From assembly GCA_028710085.1 (NCBI GenBank), contig JAQUSU010000001.1, positions 53,422-106,375 on the forward strand: a stretch of 52,954 nucleotides of DNA. The letters run 5' to 3'. Of the stretch, positions 1 to 7,667 are shown piece after piece (the first letter of the stretch is position 1; every line of letters begins with the position of its first letter). The notes under the pieces were generated by a model. That model was not told the origin of the DNA and did not search any database. It saw only the letters and a program-made list of their open reading frames with translations. The DNA is from Anaerotignum sp. (GTDB lineage: Bacteria > Bacillota > Clostridia > Lachnospirales > Anaerotignaceae). Position numbers and translations under genes: made by a program.

Positions 1-272
1 TCCAAAATTCTCACGGCCGCACACGCAAAGGTTTCGGCATTTGCTGCTGCAAAAAGGACGGGTAGCTCCAAAACCATATCCACCCCGTTTGTTAAAGCAG
101 CTTTTGCCCTTGTCCATTTGTCAAAAAAAGCGGGTTCGCCTCTTTGCACAAAACTGCCGCTCATTACTGCAACAACGCGGTCGGCACCACTTTTTTTCTT
201 CGCCTCTTCTATCATATATTGATGCCCAAGATGAAAAGGATTATATTCTGTTATAATACCAATTGTTTTCAT
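1..272 (-). CDS. tmcAL: TmcAL, tRNA(Met) cytidine acetate ligase (N-terminal part, runs off window)
   Basis: This minus-strand reading frame begins at an ATG at 272 and leaves the window at base 1, so about 90 residues are visible. The N-terminus reads MKTIGIITEYNPFHLGHQY, the nucleotidyltransferase-type NPFHxGH ATP-binding motif, followed by a VMSGSFVQRGEPA stretch typical of the YlbM/TmcAL family. The family activates acetate with ATP and acetylates C34 of elongator tRNA-Met. An AAGGAG ribosome binding site lies about 8 nt before the start. In many Clostridia this gene neighbours pta-ackA, as here, where only the kinase gene separates them. Acetate use links it loosely to the neighbouring acetate genes, which is inference. 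Confidence 0.88.
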   Translation of the reverse strand, partial: MKTIGIITEYNPFHLGHQYMIEEAKKKSGADRVVAVMSGSFVQRGEPAFFDKWTRAKAALTNGVDMVLELPVLFAAANAETFACAAVRIL

Positions 273-647
273 TAATACATCTCCTTTTGGCAAATAATAT
301 GCTATTTGTAATATAAAAATGTAGTGAAAAAATATTAAGGCAAGCCCGAAAAGTTGACTTTTCTTAACCAATGAAGCAATATCCTTAGGTTGTCAAAAAA
401 ACTACCATTTAATACTTTATTATACCACAAAAGAATGCCTTTGAACGTTAAGAAGAAATAAGTTTAGTACAAAGTTTAGAAGAACGGGGCTATGGATATA
501 TTTATTTCCTAATGAGACGATGAAGTGTGAATAAATTAACAAAAAATGGTTAAAGAATTATTATAAAACCGTTAAAAATTCATATGGAAAAAAATTCAGG
601 AAAAGGGTATAATCATAGATAATAGCTTATGATTAGAGGATGATAGA
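273..647. promoter_or_regulatory. Divergent intergenic region with promoters
   Basis: This 375-base region separates two divergent genes. On the plus strand a perfect TATAAT at 608-613 with TGGAAA at 585-590 (17-bp spacer) is a plausible promoter for the kinase gene, with AGAGGA at 635-640 as its ribosome binding site. On the minus strand a TATAAT (419-424 read in reverse) could serve tmcAL, but I see no good -35 for it. The rest is AT-rich and I see no further gene. Confidence 0.55.
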
Positions 648-1691
648 GTGGAGAAATTTGCGGACAACCCCGATTTCTTGCAGGATATTTTTTTGGAAGA
701 AACTTGGAAAAATATAGATAAAATTGATAGCTTTATTGAAGCGAAGGCAAAAGAAGAAGAATTTTCTGTTTCGAGGGAAGAAGTAGATGGCTTATTTCGT
801 ACGATGCATAGCATTAAAGGCTCTGCATCCATGATGGGATACCCTTCTATTTCGGAAACTGCCCATAGTGCGGAGGATTTGTTCTCTTATTTGCGTGAAG
901 AAGAGAACCCTGCCCAAAAGGATTTAAAAACAATTATTCAGTTATTGCGTATGGTATCGGGTTTTTTAAAAAGAGAGCTGCGTCGTATGGAAACGGATGA
1001 CGAGGTTACGGATTTTGGGTGGACAGTGGTCAGAAGAATAAAAAATTTTTTGGCCCACGTTGACAGTGAAAATGAGCCCGAAGGCCCCAGCTACCAAATT
1101 GCATATACCCGAAGGGGAAAACAAATTATTCCCTATACCAATTTCGGCATGCTGATACCTCAAATGGAGCGTCTTGCAAGCATTATGGGAAAAGAGCTGT
1201 CAAAGGAATTTATGGTGAAAATATCTGGGGCTGATACTGAGGTTCCAAGAGATATTTATGAAAAAATTTCTATGGCTGTGCTGCAAATGATGAAAAACAG
1301 CATGGATCATGGCTTGGAAAGCACAGAAATGCGAGAACGAATGGGGAAAACGGCTGTGGGGGAAATTTCTGTGGAAATACAAAAGGCAGGGCAAAGGATT
1401 TTTGTGGTCTTTCGTGATGACGGAAGGGGCTTAGATAAGCACGGCATACTGCAAATGGCCCGAGAAAAAGGGCTTTTAAAAAAAGCAGAAGATGCATATG
1501 AAGATAATGAGATATTTGCATTTTTACTTCGTCCGGGTTTTACAACCAAAAGCAGGGCAACCATGTTTTCGGGCAGAGGGGTAGGGCTTGATGTTGTTTA
1601 TGCCACCGTTTCCTCTTTGGGGGGAACCATCCGCATTGAAAGCCGAGAATATATGGGGACCACATTTTTTATGGAATTTCCTGTAATTTAG
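648..1691 (+). CDS. CheA-like histidine kinase, Hpt plus HATPase, no CheW domain
   Basis: A 347-residue protein starting at GTG 648, 7 nt after AGAGGA. Residues about 1-105 form a histidine phosphotransfer (Hpt/P1) domain with the phospho-acceptor His54 in the motif MHSIKGSASMMG. Residues about 150-347 form a CheA-type HATPase: N-box around Asn217 (MMKNSMDHG), G1 box around 257-261 (DDGRG), G2 box around 309-313 (GRGVGLDVV). The C-terminus stops right after the ATPase fold, so the CheW-like P5 domain that couples CheA to chemoreceptors is absent, and there is no clear P2 domain. No CheY, CheW or receptor gene is adjacent. It is probably a soluble orphan kinase or phosphotransfer protein whose input and partner regulator are unknown. 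It is monocistronic, with a terminator downstream. Confidence 0.8.
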   Translation: MEKFADNPDFLQDIFLEETWKNIDKIDSFIEAKAKEEEFSVSREEVDGLFRTMHSIKGSASMMGYPSISETAHSAEDLFSYLREEENPAQKDLKTIIQLLRMVSGFLKRELRRMETDDEVTDFGWTVVRRIKNFLAHVDSENEPEGPSYQIAYTRRGKQIIPYTNFGMLIPQMERLASIMGKELSKEFMVKISGADTEVPRDIYEKISMAVLQMMKNSMDHGLESTEMRERMGKTAVGEISVEIQKAGQRIFVVFRDDGRGLDKHGILQMAREKGLLKKAEDAYEDNEIFAFLLRPGFTTKSRATMFSGRGVGLDVVYATVSSLGGTIRIESREYMGTTFFMEFPVI

Positions 1692-1753
1692 CAAAAAAAT
1701 ATATTCTCCATAAATTTGGGAATTTGTTGTTTTTTCGGGCAAAAAGTTGTGAG

Positions 1754-1790
1754 ATGGCTGAAAAAAAGAGTAAAATTCAGCCATTTTTTT
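1754..1790 (+). terminator. Rho-independent terminator after CheA-like gene
   Basis: A 9-bp perfect stem (ATGGCTGAA / TTCAGCCAT) with an A-rich loop is followed by a run of seven T. Confidence 0.85.
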
Positions 1791-1802
1791 ATCTCTTTTC
1801 CC

Positions 1803-1831
1803 TTGTATGGGTGGGACATTTTGTTTATAAT
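1803..1831 (+). promoter_or_regulatory. Promoter of pta
   Basis: TTGTAT at 1803-1808 and a perfect TATAAT at 1826-1831 are separated by exactly 17 bp, directly after the preceding terminator and 55 nt before the pta start. Confidence 0.8.
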
Positions 1832-1885
1832 AGTGTAGATGTGGGTAACAAAAGAAAATTCTACAATCAACTAGGAGGTTTTACT

Positions 1886-2887
1886 GTGGACTTTTTAGCA
1901 TTAATGAAAGAAAAGGCGAAAGCCAATAAGAAGGTAATTGTTTTACCTGAATCTTTTGAAAAAAGAAACTTAGAAGCAGCAGCTGAATGCATAAAAGATG
2001 GATTAGCTGAAATCGTATTGATCGGCAACAAAGAAAAAATTATGGAAGCAGCAGACGGTTTTGATGTTTCCAATGCAATTTTTGTTGATCCTGAAAGCTA
2101 CGAAAGAATGGACGAAATGGTTGCCGGTCTTGCGGAAGCAAGAAAAAGCAAGGGCATGACCTTAGAAGAAGCAAGAAAGCTTCTTTTGGACGATTCCATG
2201 TTTGTTGGCGTAATGTTGGTTAAAATGGGCGTTGCAGACGGTATGGTTTCCGGCGCAATCCATTCCACCGCTGACACCCTGCGTCCTGCGTTGCAGATCT
2301 TGAAAACTGCACCCGGCACAGAATTGGTATCCTCTTTCTTCATCATGGTGACAAAGACACCCGAATATGGTGATGACGGTATCTTGTTATTCGCTGACTG
2401 TGCATTGAACCAGAACCCTACACCCGCTGAATTGGCTTGCATCGCAGGGGATTCCGCAAAATCCTATGCTGCTTTTGTTGGCAAGGAAGCAAGAGTTGCA
2501 ATGCTGAGCCATTCCACAATGGGTTCCGCAAAGCATGCTGACGTTACAAAAGTAGTGGAAGCTGTAAAAATTGCAAAGGAAAAATATCCTGAAATCAAAT
2601 TGGATGGTGAAATCCAGTTGGATGCTGCAATTGTAAAAGAGGTTGGCGAATTAAAGGCACCTACAAGCCCTGTTGCTGGCAAAGCAAACTGCTTGGTTTT
2701 CCCTGATATTGATGCCGGTAATATCGGCTACAAATTAGTACAAAGATTTGGCAATGCAGAAGCGTTTGGCCCTGTTTTACAGGGAATTGCAAAGCCTGTA
2801 AACGATTTGTCCAGAGGCTGCTCTGCAAACGATATCGTTGCAGTTGTAGCAATGACAGCTGTTCAGGCTGATGTAATGGGCAAGTAA
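1886..2887 (+). CDS. pta: Phosphate acetyltransferase
   Basis: A 333-residue enzyme that interconverts acetyl-CoA and acetyl phosphate, feeding acetate kinase for substrate-level ATP. The protein matches the PTA_PTB family over its length (start DFLALMKEKAKANKKVIVLPE, conserved VSGAIHSTADTLRPALQ and the C-terminal DLSRGCSANDI segment). I chose the GTG at 1886 because it lies 6 nt after AGGAGG and gives the usual short Pta length; a longer open frame reaching 1724 would run through the upstream promoter and terminator. It is followed after 99 nt by ackA, so the two probably form one transcript. It is the short form without the N-terminal regulatory domain found in enterobacterial Pta. Confidence 0.96.
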   Translation: MDFLALMKEKAKANKKVIVLPESFEKRNLEAAAECIKDGLAEIVLIGNKEKIMEAADGFDVSNAIFVDPESYERMDEMVAGLAEARKSKGMTLEEARKLLLDDSMFVGVMLVKMGVADGMVSGAIHSTADTLRPALQILKTAPGTELVSSFFIMVTKTPEYGDDGILLFADCALNQNPTPAELACIAGDSAKSYAAFVGKEARVAMLSHSTMGSAKHADVTKVVEAVKIAKEKYPEIKLDGEIQLDAAIVKEVGELKAPTSPVAGKANCLVFPDIDAGNIGYKLVQRFGNAEAFGPVLQGIAKPVNDLSRGCSANDIVAVVAMTAVQADVMGK

Positions 2888-2986
2888 TTCGCTCGTTTGC
2901 TTCTTGAGCACACCGAAAGCTAAAGGCGGAATGAATAGTAGGTATAAAAAGCATAGAAAAAGATACATTACGAAGGAGAGAAAACA

Positions 2987-4183
2987 ATGAAAATTCTTGT
3001 ATTGAACTGCGGTAGTTCCTCATTGAAATACCAGCTTTTCGACATGGAAAACGAAACTGTTTTAGCAAAAGGTCTTTGCGAAAGAATTGGTATCGAAGGT
3101 TCTAGATTGAAGCATCAGCCTACAGGCAAGGAAGATGTTGTTTTTGACGATTATTTGGAAGATCACAACGTGGCTGTTAAGAACGTAATGGAAGCTTTGA
3201 CAAACCCTGTACACGGCGTGGTTAAGAGCATGAAGGAAATCAACGCAGTTGGCCATCGTGTCGTACATGGCGGCGAATTTTTCTCCAGCTCTGTTGTAAT
3301 TGATGATGAGGTAAAAGAAGCTTTGGAAAAATGCAGCGAGCTGGCACCTTTGCATAACCCTGCAAACTTAATCGGTATTGAAGCTTGCGAAAAAATTATG
3401 CCCGGCGTTTCTCAGGTTGGTGTATTTGATACAGCTTTCCACCAGACAATGCCTGAAAGAGCATATCTGTATGCAATTCCTTATGAATACTATGAAAAAT
3501 ACAAAATCAGAAGATACGGCTTCCACGGAACAAGCCACAGATTTGTTTCTGAAGAGGCAGCAAAAATGTTGGACAGACCTTACGAACAGACCAAAATAAT
3601 TACTTGCCACTTGGGCAACGGCGGCTCCATCTGTGCAGTTAGAAACGGCAAATCCATCGACACAACAATGGGCTTCACACCTTTGGAAGGCCTTGTAATG
3701 GGTACGAGAGCCGGCGACATCGATGCGGCAGTTATCACATTCTTGATGCAAAAAGAAAACCTGACACCACAGGAAATGGATAATATTTTGAACAAGAAGT
3801 CCGGTGTTTTGGGTATTTCCGGTGTATCCAGCGATTTCCGTGATATTGAAGATGCAAGCGAACACGGCAATTTAAGAGCAGAGGCAGCTTTGGATGTATT
3901 TGCATATAAAGTTGCAAAGAATATTGGTGCATACGCAGCAGCAATGAATGGCGTTGATTGTATCGTCTTTACAGCAGGTTTGGGTGAAAATTCCGGTTCT
4001 ACAAGAAGACTGATTTGTGATTACTTGGGTTACTTGGGTGTTCATATTGATTCCTACTGCAATTCTTTAAGAGGAAAGGCAATGGAAATTTCTGCTCCCG
4101 ATTCCAGAGTAAGAGTATTGGTTATCCCTACAAACGAAGAATTGGTAATTGCAAGAGATACGAAGGAACTTCTTGACAAATAA
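2987..4183 (+). CDS. ackA: Acetate kinase
   Basis: A 398-residue acetate kinase, the standard family length, converting acetyl phosphate plus ADP to acetate plus ATP. The N-terminal phosphate-binding motif [11 protein letters not shown], the [13 protein letters not shown] signature near residue 180, the HLGNGGS motif and the C-terminal FTAGLGENS motif are all present. The ATG at 2987 is preceded by AAGGAG. It lies 99 nt after pta with no terminator between, consistent with a pta-ackA operon continuing towards yceD-rpmF, 47 nt further on. Confidence 0.98.
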   Translation: MKILVLNCGSSSLKYQLFDMENETVLAKGLCERIGIEGSRLKHQPTGKEDVVFDDYLEDHNVAVKNVMEALTNPVHGVVKSMKEINAVGHRVVHGGEFFSSSVVIDDEVKEALEKCSELAPLHNPANLIGIEACEKIMPGVSQVGVFDTAFHQTMPERAYLYAIPYEYYEKYKIRRYGFHGTSHRFVSEEAAKMLDRPYEQTKIITCHLGNGGSICAVRNGKSIDTTMGFTPLEGLVMGTRAGDIDAAVITFLMQKENLTPQEMDNILNKKSGVLGISGVSSDFRDIEDASEHGNLRAEAALDVFAYKVAKNIGAYAAAMNGVDCIVFTAGLGENSGSTRRLICDYLGYLGVHIDSYCNSLRGKAMEISAPDSRVRVLVIPTNEELVIARDTKELLDK

Positions 4184-4230
4184 GAGCGCTTTCAGTATAA
4201 TATTTTAGGTACGACTATGGGGTGATTTGA

Positions 4231-4737
4231 ATGTTACTTGGAATGGCTCAATTGTTCGGCAAAAATGGGATACTTATGCCTGTTGCGCTGGAAGAGCAAA
4301 TCAATGATACATCGGATTATCCCGATGTTGTGGAATTTTTGCAGCCTGTAAAGATAGAGGGAACTCTTAAAAACGAAAATGAAATTTTCGTTTTTGAAGC
4401 AAAGGGCAAAACAGAGGTCAATCTTAGGTGTGACCGTTGTCTTGCACCTGTCAAAAAAGAGCTTTGCTTCGAGATCAAGGAACGTTTTGCTCATACAGGC
4501 AGAGGAAACGAAGAGACAGAAACTTTTTCGGGGGATCAAATAGATCTTACGGACTTTGTCAAAAGGAGTGTCATAAGTGCTCTACCTATGAAAATTCTTT
4601 GCAGCGAAGATTGTAAGGGCCTTTGCCCAGTTTGTGGAAAGAATTTAAATGAGGGTGAGTGTGGTTGTGAAACAACCTATATCGATCCGAGGTTTGAAAG
4701 TTTGAGAGCTCTTTTCAATGTTGACGAGGAGGTGTAG
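4231..4737 (+). CDS. YceD/DUF177 family zinc-ribbon protein
   Basis: A 168-residue member of the DUF177 (YceD) family, proteins conserved next to rpmF and linked to rRNA or ribosome assembly. The LRCDRCLAPV motif lies mid-protein and a cysteine cluster CKGLCPVCG...CGC near the C-terminus suggests zinc binding. The start is ATG 4231 after a GGGGTG site. The gene ends 2 nt before rpmF, and the GGAGG of rpmF lies inside its last codons, so the two are translationally close. The plant homologue processes 23S rRNA; the exact bacterial role is not firmly established. Confidence 0.9.
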   Translation: MLLGMAQLFGKNGILMPVALEEQINDTSDYPDVVEFLQPVKIEGTLKNENEIFVFEAKGKTEVNLRCDRCLAPVKKELCFEIKERFAHTGRGNEETETFSGDQIDLTDFVKRSVISALPMKILCSEDCKGLCPVCGKNLNEGECGCETTYIDPRFESLRALFNVDEEV

Positions 4738-4739
4738 AA

Positions 4740-4919
4740 ATGGCTGTACCCAAGGGACGAGTGTCTAAATCTAAAAGAGATAAAAGAAGAGCACAGAGTT
4801 GGAAAATTGCAACTCCCAGCTTGGTAAAATGCAGCAAGTGCGGTGAACTGATGGTACCTCATCAGGTTTGCAAGGCTTGTGGCGCATATAATAAGAAAAC
4901 AATTATCAAAGTTGACTAA
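4740..4919 (+). CDS. rpmF: 50S ribosomal protein L32
   Basis: A 59-residue ribosomal protein of the large subunit. It starts MAVPKGRVSKSKRDKRR and carries two CxxC pairs (CSKCG and CKACG), so it is the zinc-binding (C+) form. The ATG at 4740 has GGAGGTG just upstream, overlapping the end of the yceD-like gene. A strong terminator follows immediately. Confidence 0.97.
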   Translation: MAVPKGRVSKSKRDKRRAQSWKIATPSLVKCSKCGELMVPHQVCKACGAYNKKTIIKVD

Positions 4920-4928
4920 GTCAAATTC

Positions 4929-4962
4929 GAAAAGACAGCATATACGCTGTCTTTTCTTCTTA
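4929..4962 (+). terminator. Terminator after rpmF
   Basis: An 11-bp perfect stem (GAAAAGACAGC / GCTGTCTTTTC) with a 6-nt loop ends the pta-ackA-yceD-rpmF unit. The following tract is T-rich but interrupted. Confidence 0.8.
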
Positions 4963-4966
4963 TGCA

Positions 4967-4995
4967 TTGTTTTTTGCGTTCATTTTGATTATACT
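4967..4995 (+). promoter_or_regulatory. Promoter of plsX
   Basis: TTGTTT at 4967-4972 and TATACT at 4990-4995 have a 17-bp spacer and lie just after the rpmF terminator. No clear FapR-type palindrome is seen. Confidence 0.65.
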
Positions 4996-5029
4996 GAATA
5001 CAAGAACGAGAAAGGATTCAGGTGATTTC

Positions 5030-6022
5030 ATGGATAAAAAAGTAATTGTAGCCCTAGATGCAATGGGCGGCGACTTGGCTCCTGTTGAAATTGTGAAAGG
5101 CGCTGTGGATGCCGTAAAGGAATTGAATGTGGAAATTAAGCTTGTAGGTCGTCAGGAAGTGGTGAATGCTGAACTGGCGAAGTATGAATATCCTAAGGAA
5201 TGTATTCAGGTAATCCATGCGGAGGAAGTAATTGCCACAGACGAGGTGCCTACGTCGGCAATCCGCAGAAAAAAGAATTCCTCCTTGGTTGTGGGGCTTA
5301 ACTTACTGAAAAATGGGGAAGCCGACGCCTTTGTTTCGGCCGGAAGCACAGGCGCATTGCTGACAGGTGCATTGGTGATTGTTGGGCGCATTGAGGGCGT
5401 GGAACGTCCTGCCCTCGGAACTTGTTTGCCGACAAAAACAGGCTTTTCCTTCCTTTTGGATAGCGGCGCAAATGTGGATTGCAAGGCAATATATTTGGAA
5501 CAGTTTGCAAAAATGGGTTCTGTTTATGTTGAAAATATTTTCGGTAAAAAACAGCCGAAGGTTGCTTTGGTAAACATTGGTGCGGAAAAAGAAAAAGGCA
5601 ACGCTTTGACCAAAGAAGCCTATGAATTGCTGGAAGTAAGTGAGGACATCAATTTTACGGGCAATATTGAACCAAGAAATATCCCTTTTGGTGAGGCGGA
5701 TGTCATTGTTTGCGACGGTTTTGTTGGGAATACAATTTTGAAGCTTTCCGAAGGTTTAAGTAAGACTTTGATTGATATTATTAAAGAAGAAATAACTGCC
5801 GGGGCATATAAGTTTGCTGCTGCAATGCTGAAAACTCCATTTAAGAATGTGAAAAAGCGTTTTGATTCTGATGAGGTTGGGGGTGCGCCCTTCATTGGGC
5901 TGAAAGCGCTTGTAGTAAAGGCGCATGGCAGCTCCAACGCAAGGGCAATTAAGAATGCTGTTCGCCAATGTGTATTGTTTACCGAGGCGGACATTGTGGA
6001 GAAAATTAAGGATAAGCTGTAA
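5030..6022 (+). CDS. plsX: Phosphate acyltransferase PlsX
   Basis: A 330-residue acyl-ACP:phosphate acyltransferase that makes acyl phosphate for the PlsY step of phospholipid synthesis. The N-terminus VALDAMGGDLAPVEIVKGA and the internal SAGSTGALL, CDGFVGN and GAPFIGLKALVVKAHGSS segments are family signatures. I start at ATG 5030 after AGGTGA, which gives the normal N-terminus; the open frame extends 63 nt further upstream into the promoter. The usual downstream fabH/fab genes are absent here; acpP follows after a small ORF. Confidence 0.95.
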   Translation: MDKKVIVALDAMGGDLAPVEIVKGAVDAVKELNVEIKLVGRQEVVNAELAKYEYPKECIQVIHAEEVIATDEVPTSAIRRKKNSSLVVGLNLLKNGEADAFVSAGSTGALLTGALVIVGRIEGVERPALGTCLPTKTGFSFLLDSGANVDCKAIYLEQFAKMGSVYVENIFGKKQPKVALVNIGAEKEKGNALTKEAYELLEVSEDINFTGNIEPRNIPFGEADVIVCDGFVGNTILKLSEGLSKTLIDIIKEEITAGAYKFAAAMLKTPFKNVKKRFDSDEVGGAPFIGLKALVVKAHGSSNARAIKNAVRQCVLFTEADIVEKIKDKL

Positions 6023-6195
6023 TCAGTTACGCATTGGAAGTCGGGTGTTTTTTTCTTTTAGGCGAGCTATGTCTAGAATATTCTTATGACTATAGTTTTA
6101 AAGCGAGTTCTATAACATCAATAGATACTTTTTATGGAACGCAGTTTATTGTGATCATTAATTATTAACTGAAAAATCTAAGGAGATTATACGTT

Positions 6196-6375
6196 ATGTT
6201 GCCTATTGATCAATTTATATATAATCATCCTTATTTGTTTCGGATTTTATCACCGCCAATCCTTATTTTGATTTTTTGGATATTATTTGGTGAACGTTAT
6301 ATTAAGGCAACGAGAAAGCTAATTGATTACGTAAAGGAAAGTTGGAGAAACTTTTTTAGTAATGGAGATAAGTAA
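6196..6375 (+). CDS. Small single-pass membrane protein, 59 aa
   Basis: A short open frame, ATG 6196 to TAA 6375, preceded by AAGGAG 10 nt upstream. It encodes 59 residues: a short N-terminus, one strongly hydrophobic helix at about residues 18-33 (ILSPPILILIFWILFG), then a basic tail with several Lys/Arg. A hairpin terminator follows directly, so it looks like its own small unit between plsX and acpP. I do not recognise the family. Its ribosome binding site, terminator and plausible transmembrane topology argue that it is real. Confidence 0.6.
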   Translation: MLPIDQFIYNHPYLFRILSPPILILIFWILFGERYIKATRKLIDYVKESWRNFFSNGDK

Positions 6376-6383
6376 AGTAAACT

Positions 6384-6409
6384 GCCCATCCTACCGATGG
6401 GTATTTTTT
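6384..6409 (+). terminator. Terminator after small membrane ORF
   Basis: Stem CCCATC / GATGGG with a 5-nt loop is followed by TATTTTTT. Confidence 0.75.
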
Positions 6410-6454
6410 GCAGAAAAAATTCTCTAAAAGTTTCATTAATTTTTACTATTTCTA

Positions 6455-6483
6455 CTGACAAATGGCAGCAAATGGGTTATAGT
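6455..6483 (+). promoter_or_regulatory. Promoter of acpP-rnc
   Basis: CTGACA at 6455-6460 and TATAGT at 6478-6483, spacer 17 bp, 33 nt before acpP. Confidence 0.7.
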
Positions 6484-6515
6484 ATTGAAAGAAAAATGAT
6501 TGGGAGGTTACCAGT

Positions 6516-6746
6516 ATGGATGAAGCAGTAGTAATGAATGTAATCGCAGAGCAGTTAAATGTATCGGCAGACATTTTAACCCATGACACAGTTTTTGCAG
6601 ATTTAGGTGCGGATTCTTTGGATTTATTCCAAATTATTTCTGCATTGGAAGAAGCATTTGACATGGAATTTGAAAATGACGAAGCAGAAAAAATCAAAAC
6701 CATTGGGGATGCGATCGACTATATTAAAAATGTATTGGAGAATTAA
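6516..6746 (+). CDS. acpP: Acyl carrier protein
   Basis: A 76-residue acidic four-helix acyl carrier protein. The phosphopantetheine attachment site is Ser34 in GADSLDL. The start is ATG 6516 after TGGGAGG. It carries growing acyl chains for fatty acid synthesis and supplies acyl-ACP to PlsX. The stop codon overlaps the rnc start (TAATG), as commonly seen for acpP-rnc pairs. Confidence 0.95.
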   Translation: MDEAVVMNVIAEQLNVSADILTHDTVFADLGADSLDLFQIISALEEAFDMEFENDEAEKIKTIGDAIDYIKNVLEN

Positions 6747-7444
6747 TGATGAATCATTTAAATCTGGAGGAGTTCGAGCGTAAGATAGAGTACTCTTTTT
6801 CGGATAAAAGCTTGCTGGTTTTAGCTTTGACGCATAGTTCCTATGCCAATGAAATGAAAAAGAGTACGCACGAAAACAACGAGCGCTTGGAGTTCTTGGG
6901 TGATGCTGTTTTGGATATGGTTGTAAGTGAGTACATGTATCGTTATTTCCCAAAGATGCCGGAGGGTGAGCTGACAAAGCTGCGCGCTGCTGTTGTGTGC
7001 GAGGGTTCTTTGGCAGCTCTATCCCGAAAACTAGGGTTAGGGCGCTGTATTTTATTAGGCAAGGGCGAGGAAAGCACCGGTGGAAGGAATAGAGATTCCA
7101 TTTTGGCTGATGCATTTGAGGCGATCATTGGTGCGGTTTGCATCGATGGGGGGATTGAAGCTGCCAATCGTTATGTGATGCGCTTTATGGAAGAACAAAT
7201 TGAACAAACGAAAACTAATTTTAAGAATTTGGATGGGAAGACCCATTTACAAGAGATTATACAAAAAATAAGCAAGGTTCCCTTGCAGTATACCATTGTG
7301 GATGAGCAAGGACCCGATCATAACAAGCTTTTTATTGCTGAGGTTACCCATGATGGACAACTGTTAGGCAAGGGAAGCGGGCGAAGTAAGAAAGAAGCAG
7401 AGCAAAATGCTGCAAATAACGCATTGGAGCATATGAACGGTTGA
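6746..7444 (+). CDS. rnc: Ribonuclease III
   Basis: A 232-residue double-strand-specific endoribonuclease for rRNA and mRNA processing. Residues about 45-54 contain the signature NERLEFLGDA, the second catalytic cluster is DAFEAIIGA, and residues about 160-230 are the dsRNA-binding domain (KTHLQEIIQK...GSGRSKKEAEQNAA). The start overlaps the acpP stop; a second ATG follows at codon 2. In many Firmicutes smc and ftsY follow rnc; here a terminator and an unrelated peptidase gene follow instead. Confidence 0.96.
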   Translation: MMNHLNLEEFERKIEYSFSDKSLLVLALTHSSYANEMKKSTHENNERLEFLGDAVLDMVVSEYMYRYFPKMPEGELTKLRAAVVCEGSLAALSRKLGLGRCILLGKGEESTGGRNRDSILADAFEAIIGAVCIDGGIEAANRYVMRFMEEQIEQTKTNFKNLDGKTHLQEIIQKISKVPLQYTIVDEQGPDHNKLFIAEVTHDGQLLGKGSGRSKKEAEQNAANNALEHMNG

Positions 7445-7476
7445 TAGCGGCATATGCTCGAGGGCGCTGTCTGAAA

Positions 7477-7512
7477 GCTCCGACGGAGACAATTCTGTTG
7501 GAGTTTTTGTTT
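7477..7512 (+). terminator. Terminator after rnc
   Basis: A 10-bp stem including G-U pairs (CTCCGACGGA / TCTGTTGGAG) is followed by TTTTTGTTTT. The next 14 bases (7511-7524) are identical to the right end of the hairpin-array repeat copy at 25542-25555. Confidence 0.7.
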
Positions 7513-7610
7513 TGTATTCAGTCTGAGAAAAAGCTTTAGGTTGTCTGGAAAAAAAATAAAATTAGCATTGTTTCGGCTGTTTTTACACAAAATAGGACTG
7601 TAAAACGGCA

Positions 7611-7639
7611 TTGACATTCTGAAGAAGTGGTAATACTAT
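7611..7639 (+). promoter_or_regulatory. Promoter of pepD
   Basis: Perfect TTGACA at 7611-7616, TACTAT at 7634-7639, 17-bp spacer. Confidence 0.8.
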
Positions 7640-7667
7640 GGAAAAAAATGCCTGAGGAGGAATAAAA

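Noticed and set aside
1724-1885. N-terminal extension of Pta
   Set aside because: It spans the upstream terminator and promoter; the GTG at 1886 has the SD and gives the normal length.
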